From: DATKZB01 sp035528235
GTDB taxonomy: Bacteria > Planctomycetota > Phycisphaerae > FEN-1346
DNA: 10,425 nt
Assembly (NCBI GenBank): GCA_035528235.1
Contig: DATKZB010000325.1
Coordinates: 1 to 10,425 of the forward strand
Direction of reading: 5' to 3'
Part shown: in pieces, positions 1-5,557 of the stretch
How the letters are laid out: every line of letters starts with the position of its first letter
Position numbering within the stretch: the first letter of the stretch is position 1
Translations under genes and position numbers: made by a program
The notes under the pieces: model-generated
The model's input: only the letters and a program-made list of their open reading frames with translations
Databases searched by the model: none
What the model was told of the DNA's origin: nothing

Positions 1-41
1 CCGCGCGAAGGGGTGGAGTCTGCACGCAGTCCCAAAACACT

Positions 42-1421
42 CTACAGGGTCTCGGGCTTTCGCGGGACGTCGCCAAAGACCTCGTGGACCTTGGCGTCCA
101 TCTCCTCGTCGCTCATGGCGGGCACGCGGCCGGCCTCGTAGAGCGCCTGGATCCAGTCGTTCATCCGGACGATACGGGGGTCGTCCTTGGCCACCGGCTC
201 GGGCAACTCGTACCGCCGCACGATCCAGGCCAGGACGCCGGCGACGCCGCTCTTGTCGGTCAGGCCGATGCGGACGGGCCGCTTCAGGATGCCCTCGGTA
301 TCGAAAGGATTATAGATCTCTTCGTTCTTGAGCATACCGTCGGCGTGGATGCCGGCCCGGGTGATGTTGAAGTCGCGTCCGACGAGGGGGAAGCGCGGGT
401 CGATGTCCTGGCCGATCTCGGCCCGGTAGTAGTCGGCCATTTCGGTGATGACCGAGTAATCGACGCCCTCGGTCTCGCCCCAGAGCATGGCGTGCTCGAC
501 GATGAGGCCCTCCAGCGGCGGGTTGCCGGTCCGCTCGCCGATGGACAGAAACGTGCCGTTGGCGGCGCAGCACCCGTGGAGCCAGGCCGTGGTGGCATTG
601 ACCAGCACCTTGTGGAAGTCGTTGTGGCCGTGCCATTCGAGCCACTCGGCCGGCACGCCGGCCTCGCGGCGGAGGCAGTAGATGATCTTGGCCACCGAGC
701 GCGGCAACTGGGCACCGACGTACGGCACGCCGAAGCCGAGCGTATCGCACGCCCGAATCTTGACGGGCATTTCGTACTGCTCGGCCAGGGCCATCAGTTC
801 GGCGACGAACGGAATGACGAACCCCTGGATGTCGGCCCGCGTGATGTCCTCGAAGTGGCACCGCGGGATGATGCCTTCGTCCAGGGCGGCCTTCACGACG
901 TCGAGGTACATGTCGAGGGCCTGCCGGCGCGTGCGGCGCAGTTTCAGGAAGATGTGGTAGTCGCTGCACGAGGTCAGGATGCCCGTCTCCTTCAGACCGA
1001 TCTCCTTGACGAGTTTGAAATCGCTCTTGACGGGCCGGATCCAGCCCGTGACCTCCGGGTACTCGTATCCCAGTTCCAAGCACTTCTCGACGGCCTCGCG
1101 GTCCTTCTTGGAATACAGGAAGAACTCGCTGGCCCGGATCAGGCCGCGCGACCCGGCCAGACGGTGCATGAACTTGTACAGTTGCACGATCTGCCCGACC
1201 GTGTACGGCGCCCGGGCCTGCTGGCCGTCGCGGAAGGTCGTGTCGGTAATCCACGTCTCCTCGGGGATGAACGTGGGCACCCGCTCGTGCGTGAACGAAA
1301 TCTTGGGGAACTGGTTGTACGGGAAGATTTCCCGGTACAGGTTCGGCTCCGGGACGTCCTCGAGTTGATGCGGTTTCAGGTCCGTGTAGAAGGACTGAGT
1401 GTGCGGATCGAAATGTAACAC
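42..1421 (-). CDS. Citrate/homocitrate/isopropylmalate synthase-family enzyme; candidate Re-citrate synthase
   Basis: A 459-residue cytoplasmic enzyme of the DRE-TIM metallolyase family, which joins an acetyl group from acetyl-CoA to a 2-oxo acid. Visible motifs are DTTFRDGQQ at residues 60-68 (metal and substrate loop), the metal-binding HGHND at 264-268 (H264, H266), and GERTGNPPLEG at 295-305. The LeuA-type C-terminal regulatory domain of true isopropylmalate synthases is not evident; the tail after about residue 340 is short. Overall the sequence resembles the anaerobe subfamily, often labelled isopropylmalate or homocitrate synthase, whose Clostridium kluyveri member was shown to be Re-citrate synthase. 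Substrate choice (oxaloacetate, 2-oxoglutarate or 2-oxoisovalerate) is inference. Start: the frame stays open to a TTG at 1487, but GTG at 1421 follows an AAAGGAGAG ribosome-binding site, and the TTG lies at the predicted transcription start. No leu or nif genes are adjacent. Family sure; Re-citrate activity moderately likely. Confidence 0.9.
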   Translation of the reverse strand: MLHFDPHTQSFYTDLKPHQLEDVPEPNLYREIFPYNQFPKISFTHERVPTFIPEETWITDTTFRDGQQARAPYTVGQIVQLYKFMHRLAGSRGLIRASEFFLYSKKDREAVEKCLELGYEYPEVTGWIRPVKSDFKLVKEIGLKETGILTSCSDYHIFLKLRRTRRQALDMYLDVVKAALDEGIIPRCHFEDITRADIQGFVIPFVAELMALAEQYEMPVKIRACDTLGFGVPYVGAQLPRSVAKIIYCLRREAGVPAEWLEWHGHNDFHKVLVNATTAWLHGCCAANGTFLSIGERTGNPPLEGLIVEHAMLWGETEGVDYSVITEMADYYRAEIGQDIDPRFPLVGRDFNITRAGIHADGMLKNEEIYNPFDTEGILKRPVRIGLTDKSGVAGVLAWIVRRYELPEPVAKDDPRIVRMNDWIQALYEAGRVPAMSDEEMDAKVHEVFGDVPRKPETL

Positions 1422-1495
1422 GCTGCTCTCCTTTCCGAGGCCGGGCCGCACTGCCTTCGCCACGAAGCAGCGCCGGCCGCTGCTCAAGCCCCGCC

Positions 1496-1523
1496 ATTAT
1501 AAGGGAAACGGCGACAGCGTCAA
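1496..1523 (-). promoter_or_regulatory. Sigma-70-type promoter of the citrate synthase-like gene
   Basis: On the minus strand TTGACG (1523-1518) is followed after 16 nt by TATAAT (1501-1496). The -35 matches the consensus at five of six positions and the -10 at all six. The predicted transcription start, near 1489, gives a leader of roughly 70 nt before the GTG at 1421. It lies in the 367-nt intergenic stretch shared with the divergent HU gene. Confidence 0.7.
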
Positions 1524-1634
1524 TACGAACGCCCGTTCGGACACGGTCAGGAAACGCCCCCCGACACGGCCCCCGGCACCCAACGGCCCGGGGCACCCGG
1601 CCCCAACATCAACGCGTTTCCGGCTTTTTTTGTG

Positions 1635-1662
1635 TTGCGGGAGGCACGGGATTTTCTATCCT
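1635..1662 (+). promoter_or_regulatory. Candidate promoter of the HU gene
   Basis: TTGCGG (1635-1640), a 16-nt spacer and TATCCT (1657-1662) form a moderate sigma-70-like match upstream of the HU gene. The implied leader is about 120 nt. A competing -35, TTGTGT at 1630-1635, would give a 21-nt spacer and is less likely. Confidence 0.4.
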
Positions 1663-1788
1663 AGTGTCCGGTACAAAGGGCTCGGGGGCATGTTCCTGGG
1701 TTCCTGATGGCGAACGACTGCCCACCTCTTGTGCAGGCGGGCTGCAGACAACCGAAACTTGGTCAACCCCAGTAAGGAGCGTGGTAAA

Positions 1789-2067
1789 ATGGCGAAGGCA
1801 ATGACGAAGTCGCAGATCATGGCCACCCTGGCCGAGAAGTGCTGCATGAAGAAGAAAGACGTGGCCGGCTTCATCGAGGCCCTCGTCGGCTTGGCCTACA
1901 AGGAAGCCAAGAACGGCTTCACCGTTCCCGGCCTCGGGAAACTGGTGCTCGTGCACCGCAAGGCCCGCATGGGCCGCAACCCGGCCACCGGCGCGACGAT
2001 CCAGATTCCGGCCAAGACGGTCCTGAAGTTCCGCATCGCCAAGGCCGCCAAGGACGCCGTCCTGTAG
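1789..2067 (+). CDS. HU/IHF-family DNA-binding protein
   Basis: A 92-residue histone-like protein that binds and bends DNA in the nucleoid as a dimer. The C-terminal half carries the family signature: FTVPGLGKL at 44-52, then the beta-arm GRNPATG at 62-68 followed by IQIPAKTVLKFRIAKAAKDAV (71-91), including the proline that intercalates in HU-type arms. The N-terminal half is the usual helical dimerisation region, here with a Cys-Cys pair at 18-19. Length is typical of the family. The start is ATG 1789, because AAGGAG at 1774-1779 lies nine bases upstream; the same frame is open further upstream but without family similarity. The gene stands alone: divergent from the citrate synthase-like gene, convergent with the DUF1080 gene, and followed by a stem-loop terminator. 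HU versus IHF-like behaviour cannot be settled from sequence alone. Confidence 0.95.
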   Translation: MAKAMTKSQIMATLAEKCCMKKKDVAGFIEALVGLAYKEAKNGFTVPGLGKLVLVHRKARMGRNPATGATIQIPAKTVLKFRIAKAAKDAVL

Positions 2068-2110
2068 CGCCTGTTCGCTGACATTGATGCATTGAGGTGT
2101 CGCATACCAC

Positions 2111-2141
2111 AAGGGCCGGCCTGCCCCACGGGTCGGCTCTT
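2111..2141 (+). terminator. Stem-loop terminator downstream of HU
   Basis: AAGGGCCGGCC (2111-2121) pairs with GGTCGGCTCTT (2131-2141) over 11 positions, two of them G-U, around a 9-nt loop. A T-rich stretch (GCTTATTTC) follows on the plus strand. It starts 44 nt after the HU stop and ends just before the stop of the converging DUF1080 gene, so it may also serve that gene, although the minus-strand side has only a weak T-run. Confidence 0.65.
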
Positions 2142-2143
2142 GC

Positions 2144-2818
2144 TTATTTCGCGCTGCGCGGTATGGTGTCCGCTACGCCATACCGCCGCAGCGTGACGTG
2201 GCGCAGGGCGCCGCACGTCCGCCAGGTGGCCAGGCCGAACGGCCGGAAGTCGTCCATCTGGAGCCACACGCCCAGTGCGTGCTCCGCCCGCGCCTGGTCG
2301 ATGACCCGGGCGCCGTCGATAAACGCCTCGATCCGCTCGTCGGTCACCCGCAGCCGCAGGCGATACCACCGCCCCGACTCAAACGTCATGGGGCGGGTCG
2401 TCGCATTCTCGGACGCGTTGTACCCGTCGACGTTCGAGAGGCCGACCACGGTGCCGCCCCACCCGCCGACGATCCAGGTGCAGCGCTCGGTGCCCACGGG
2501 GAACGTCATGCCGCAAAAAAAGTCGCTGCCCGAGACCCGCATGGCCTCCAGCGAAACCTCGTAGTTCGTCTCGGGCATCGGCCCCGTCCAGGCGATGCCG
2601 GTCAGGTCGTTGCCCGCCTCCAGGACGAGCCGGCCGTCGGCCACGTGGACCTTGCCGTGCTCGGCGTAGAACACCTGGTCGAGCACGCGCCAGCCGGCCA
2701 GGTCCACGCCGTTGAAGAGCCGCACGACACCGGGTTCGCCCTGGGTCTCGCCCACGGGCGCCGCGCGGCCGCAGCCCGCCAGGAGTACAAGACCGGCAAG
2801 CAAGACCGTCGTTCGCAT
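2144..2818 (-). CDS. DUF1080 (3-keto-disaccharide hydrolase family) lipoprotein
   Basis: A 224-residue envelope lipoprotein with a concanavalin-like beta-sandwich of the DUF1080 family (PF06439). Residues 1-15 are a hydrophobic signal peptide ending in the lipobox LLAG before Cys16. The mature protein opens with the family's LFNGVDLAGW motif (34-43) and holds the core FFCGMTFPVG (100-109), VGGWGGTVVGLSNVDG (117-132), NATTRPM (138-144) and GRWYRLRLRV (149-158). Some family members hydrolyse 3-keto glycosides and others may only bind sugar; which applies here is unknown. Start: ATG 2818 is preferred to GTG 2824 because AGGAGG (2831-2826) lies seven bases before the ATG and only one before the GTG. 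It is the last gene of the minus-strand operon with GH127 and the orphan ORF. The pairing with GH127 and the divergent oxidoreductase fusion suggests a sugar-catabolic role. Confidence 0.88.
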   Translation of the reverse strand: MRTTVLLAGLVLLAGCGRAAPVGETQGEPGVVRLFNGVDLAGWRVLDQVFYAEHGKVHVADGRLVLEAGNDLTGIAWTGPMPETNYEVSLEAMRVSGSDFFCGMTFPVGTERCTWIVGGWGGTVVGLSNVDGYNASENATTRPMTFESGRWYRLRLRVTDERIEAFIDGARVIDQARAEHALGVWLQMDDFRPFGLATWRTCGALRHVTLRRYGVADTIPRSAK

Positions 2819-2873
2819 CGCCACGCCTCCTGCCTCGCCTACTACTACAACGCCACTTCGCTACTTCATCCCG

Positions 2874-2899
2874 CCTGGCGGCCTTCCTAGGCCGCCAGG
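2874..2899 (-). repeat. Perfect 11-bp inverted repeat over the stop codon of the orphan ORF
   Basis: CCTGGCGGCCT (2874-2884) and AGGCCGCCAGG (2889-2899) are exact reverse complements around a 4-nt loop. The TAG stop of the 74-residue ORF (2889-2887) lies within it. No T-run follows on the minus strand, so it is not a classic intrinsic terminator. It could be an mRNA stability element, an attenuator before the DUF1080 gene, or a scar of rearrangement. Confidence 0.6.
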
Positions 2900-3111
2900 G
2901 CCAGCCGAAGGCCGGCATCGCTCGCCTCGCGGTGCTCGATGCGCCAGTCGCACAGGCGCCGGGCGTCGGGCGTGCGGATCTCAACGAACATCGGCCGGCG
3001 ACCGCTCCGAAGCGCCACGCCGCCGGCCCGCACCTCGCCGATGCCCAGCAGCGCCTCGCCCTCGGTCACGAGGTTCAGCGAGACGCCGTTAGCCAATCGC
3101 ACGTGTTCCAT
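2887..3111 (-). CDS. Orphan 74-residue ORF, probable remnant or small protein
   Basis: I do not recognise a named family. The 74-residue product starts MEHVRLANGVSLNLV, alternates hydrophobic and polar residues like beta strands (LLGIGEVRAGGVALRSG, MFVEIRTPDARRL) and ends abruptly in LRLALAA. It has no signal peptide, membrane segment or cysteine pair. Translation is well supported: ATG 3111 has a GGGAGGG ribosome-binding site at 3121-3115, and the gene starts 10 nt after the GH127 stop. The sequence reads like the N-terminal beta-rich start of a larger protein rather than a complete one. A stop inside a perfect hairpin, then 68 nt with several stop codons before DUF1080, fits truncation by deletion. 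A genuine small protein of the operon is the alternative. I lean towards remnant, weakly. Confidence 0.55.
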   Translation of the reverse strand: MEHVRLANGVSLNLVTEGEALLGIGEVRAGGVALRSGRRPMFVEIRTPDARRLCDWRIEHREASDAGLRLALAA

Positions 3112-3121
3112 AGACCCTCCC

Positions 3122-5344
3122 TCAGGGAACATCGCCCAAGGCCGCCCGCCGCGGATTGTCGCGCGCGAACGGGACCGGGTGGACGTTGTCGACACGCAGC
3201 CAGGAGACGTACCGCCTTCCGTCTTCGCCCGAGGTGGCGAAATCGCGCAGCCGCACCGTGCGCCCGTCGGCGGTCTTGCACTCGACCAGCACCATCGGCC
3301 CGGCGGCGCCCTCGACGTCGACGAGCCCGGCATCGAGCGACGCCGCATCGAAGACCGGCTCGCCGCCTCCCCACTTGCCGCCGGGGCCCAGCGCCTCAAA
3401 GCCGACGACGTTGACGAACCGGTCGCGCGACGCCTCCGCCTTGTCGTCCAGGATGGTCAGCCGGAGCGTGTGCCGGCCCGGCCCCAGACCCGCACGCTCC
3501 CACGCGAAGGGGGTGCCCCGCGTCGGCCCATACTGGTCCACAACGGCCACCTCCCTGTCGTCGATCGTGACGCGGGCCCTGCCGGCATCGTCGAACCGTC
3601 GGCCCAGCCACCGGACGCCGGTACCCTCGAAGGCGTGTTCGGCCGTGGCACCCGGTGCGTTGGCGGCCCAGAGGTCGCCATACTGCCTCCACTGCGGGCT
3701 GAAGCCGATGGCCTGCGCCTCACCCTCGTGGGCCAGCAGCACCGGGCCGCGGTAGATGGCGGCCCGGCCCGCGCAACGGCCCTCGCCCGCCCAGTACCGA
3801 ATCGACATGTCGAGGTCGATCTCGACCGTGTCGCCCGGCGTCCAGCGCCGCTCGATGGCCAGGTACGTGCCCGGCGTGACGCCCGGCACGGCCTTGCCCC
3901 CGACGGCGACGTGCGTCGCGCCGGACCAGTGCGGTATCCGCAGACGCAGAGGGAACGCCGCCGGCCGCTCCGGCGAGACCTCCAGCACGACCTTCCCCCG
4001 GCGCGGGTACTGGGTGCGCTGCCGCAGCACGACCGCCACGCCACCCACGCTGGTCGTCATCGTCGAGGGGCCGTACCAGTTGAGGACGAGCCCCCGGCCG
4101 TCGGTCAGGAGCGCCCAGTCGGCCAGCATGCCGAAGCCGCGCGGGGCGTTCGCGCTACAGCAGTTGACCTCCTCGCTGCCGGGGCGTTTCTGGAAGGCGA
4201 TGTCCTCGGTGCTCGGCTGGCGGACCCCGTCCATCGGGGTGTTGTAGGTGACCCACGTGCCCGTGCGGCCCTGGTACCCCATGACGGCATTAAGGGTGGC
4301 GAGTTCGAGTTCGTCGGCCACAATGGGGTCGCCCGTCAGGCGCAGCATGTCGATGCTCAGCGCGACCCACGCCACGGTGCAGCAGGTCTCGACGGCGCCG
4401 GGGTGGTACGGGTCGCCCTGGGCCTGCTCGCCCGACGAGAACGCACCGCTTGGGTGGCGGTCGAGCCGGACGATGCTCCACCAGATGTGCTCGAGCGCCC
4501 TGCGGCAGTCGGCGTCGCCCGTCAGCCAGTGCAGTTCGGCCAGGCCCTGGACGGCGTGCAGACTTTCCCATCGCGGCTTGGGGCACTGGTAGAAGTCACG
4601 GCCGGCCAAGGCGCTGCGCACGTAGTCGCCCGCGCCGGGGCACGCGAACTCGGCCAGAATCTCGTTGGCCAGCGTCAGGTAACGCGCCTCGCCGGTCACG
4701 CGGTGCAGAAGGCACAGCCCGTGGATGGCCGCGTGGTTCTTGTCGGGTTCGCCGACGTCGAGGATCCGTTTGTCGGGCCCGAGGAAGGTGCGGCACAGGA
4801 GGTCGCCGATCCGGGCGGCGCCCTCCAGCGCCCGCCGGTCGCCCGTCTCGGCGTGCCACCGGAGCAGCCCGAGCATCACGTGGTAGTGGCCCCAGACGTC
4901 CCACGTCGTGCCGTCGACGTTGGGCGCGCGGCCAGTCAGGCGCGCGTCGCGGGGAAACGGGCCAAGGTACCCGTCGGCGTCCTGGAGCGCCAGCAGGCGG
5001 TCCACGAACGCCGCCAGGTACGCCCGCAGCCGCTGGTCGCCCGTCAGGCGCAGCACACCGACCGCGCCGGTCAGGTACTTGCCCGCGAACTCGCCCGACC
5101 ACGGCAACAGGTTGCGGCAGGGTTGCTTGTCGCGGTCGGCGAACATCTGGAGCATGGCGGGATTGGTGTCGGGGACCTTGAGCAGCCACCGCTCGGTGAT
5201 GGCGTCGAGGTAGGCCCGAACGGCCCCGCCCATCTCGAAGCGGACGTCGGCGGCGGTCTGGAGTGCCGGCATGGGCGGACCCTCCGCGGCGGACGCCGTG
5301 ACGGCGGCGCCGAGCAACAGGACCAGGACGGCGGTCTTCACCAC
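3122..5344 (-). CDS. Secreted GH127 (DUF1680) beta-L-arabinofuranosidase-like glycoside hydrolase
   Basis: A 740-residue exported glycoside hydrolase of family GH127, whose characterised members release L-arabinofuranose from plant glycans and glycoproteins by a Zn-assisted cysteine mechanism. Residues 1-19 are a signal peptide (LVLLLGAAVTASA). An alpha/alpha-barrel covers about 30-415: ETCC at 319-322 and NCCS at 394-397 match the Glu/Cys and double-Cys zinc and nucleophile motifs of the Bifidobacterium enzyme HypBA1, making E319, C321 and C396 the likely zinc ligands and C395 the likely nucleophile. E306 is a plausible acid/base. Beta domains follow to about 560. An extra module at about 568-655 (EGTGVRWLG, then GLGPGRHTLRLTI) looks like a galactose-binding-type carbohydrate module. 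Start is GTG 5344, or GTG 5341, after AGAGGGG. First gene of the operon with the orphan ORF and DUF1080. Exact substrate unknown; related families such as GH146 are less likely. Confidence 0.9.
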   Translation of the reverse strand: MVKTAVLVLLLGAAVTASAAEGPPMPALQTAADVRFEMGGAVRAYLDAITERWLLKVPDTNPAMLQMFADRDKQPCRNLLPWSGEFAGKYLTGAVGVLRLTGDQRLRAYLAAFVDRLLALQDADGYLGPFPRDARLTGRAPNVDGTTWDVWGHYHVMLGLLRWHAETGDRRALEGAARIGDLLCRTFLGPDKRILDVGEPDKNHAAIHGLCLLHRVTGEARYLTLANEILAEFACPGAGDYVRSALAGRDFYQCPKPRWESLHAVQGLAELHWLTGDADCRRALEHIWWSIVRLDRHPSGAFSSGEQAQGDPYHPGAVETCCTVAWVALSIDMLRLTGDPIVADELELATLNAVMGYQGRTGTWVTYNTPMDGVRQPSTEDIAFQKRPGSEEVNCCSANAPRGFGMLADWALLTDGRGLVLNWYGPSTMTTSVGGVAVVLRQRTQYPRRGKVVLEVSPERPAAFPLRLRIPHWSGATHVAVGGKAVPGVTPGTYLAIERRWTPGDTVEIDLDMSIRYWAGEGRCAGRAAIYRGPVLLAHEGEAQAIGFSPQWRQYGDLWAANAPGATAEHAFEGTGVRWLGRRFDDAGRARVTIDDREVAVVDQYGPTRGTPFAWERAGLGPGRHTLRLTILDDKAEASRDRFVNVVGFEALGPGGKWGGGEPVFDAASLDAGLVDVEGAAGPMVLVECKTADGRTVRLRDFATSGEDGRRYVSWLRVDNVHPVPFARDNPRRAALGDVP

Positions 5345-5396
5345 GGGCCCCTCTTTCCGGCGGCGTCGGTCGGCACGCCGGGCGGCACCGGACGGT

Positions 5397-5425
5397 ATTC
5401 AACCACATGGCGCGGCCGAGGGCAA
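5397..5425 (-). promoter_or_regulatory. Candidate promoter of the GH127 operon
   Basis: On the minus strand TTGCCC (5425-5420), a 17-nt spacer and TTGAAT (5402-5397) match the sigma-70 consensus at four of six positions each. The predicted start, near 5390, gives a leader of about 45 nt. It is the best match I found upstream of GH127, but a weak one. Confidence 0.35.
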
Positions 5426-5458
5426 CCGTGCCGCGCCGGCATTTTCGCCGGCAAACCG

Positions 5459-5488
5459 TTGAACGCCTCGCCGCCATTGGGGTAGAGT
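5459..5488 (+). promoter_or_regulatory. Candidate promoter of the oxidoreductase fusion gene
   Basis: TTGAAC (5459-5464), an 18-nt spacer and TAGAGT (5483-5488) match the sigma-70 consensus at four of six positions each. Transcription would start near 5495, directly before the 19-nt palindrome at 5499-5517. The leader to ATG 5558 would be about 60 nt. Confidence 0.4.
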
Positions 5489-5498
5489 GCCGGCCCAA

Positions 5499-5517
5499 CC
5501 GGTCGGCTGCCGACCGG
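5499..5517. promoter_or_regulatory. Perfect 19-nt palindrome, operator or leader hairpin
   Basis: CCGGTCGGCTGCCGACCGG is a perfect dyad, with nine-base arms around one central T. It lies just downstream of the candidate -10 (5483-5488) and about 40 nt before the fusion gene's start, where a repressor operator is common. As RNA it could fold to an 8-bp stem with a 3-nt loop. It lies in the 213-nt region between divergent GH127 and fusion genes, so one regulator could serve both. GC-rich DNA raises the chance of such arms, so this is a candidate only. Confidence 0.5.
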
Positions 5518-5557
5518 AAGCGCAAGACGCCCGAAACCAGACAGGAGAACCCGGACC

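Larger units (their letters stand above)
1422..1788. other. Intergenic region between the divergent citrate synthase-like and HU genes
   Basis: This 367-nt stretch has no convincing gene. It holds the leader and promoter of the minus-strand gene (to 1523), a C/G-rich segment at about 1555-1605, a T-run at 1625-1631, the candidate HU promoter (1635-1662) and a leader of about 120 nt for HU. In that leader GCCCACC (1720-1726) can pair with GGCGGGC (1736-1742) with one mismatch, a weak hairpin of unknown meaning. The HU ribosome-binding site AAGGAG is at 1774-1779. Confidence 0.6.

Noticed and set aside
1..41. Possible terminator after the citrate synthase-like gene (CTGC/GCAG pairing near 18-30)
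   Set aside because: The pairing is imperfect with a very small loop and the window ends, so it cannot be supported.
84..1418. A 444-codon open frame on the plus strand opposite the citrate synthase-like gene
   Set aside because: It has no recognisable motif and low-complexity Asp/Leu/Val/Arg composition; the minus-strand gene is well supported.
2939..5485. An 848-codon open frame on the plus strand opposite GH127
   Set aside because: Its translation is rich in Arg, Pro, Asp and Val with no family motif, as expected for the antisense of a GC-rich gene. GH127 on the minus strand has catalytic motifs.
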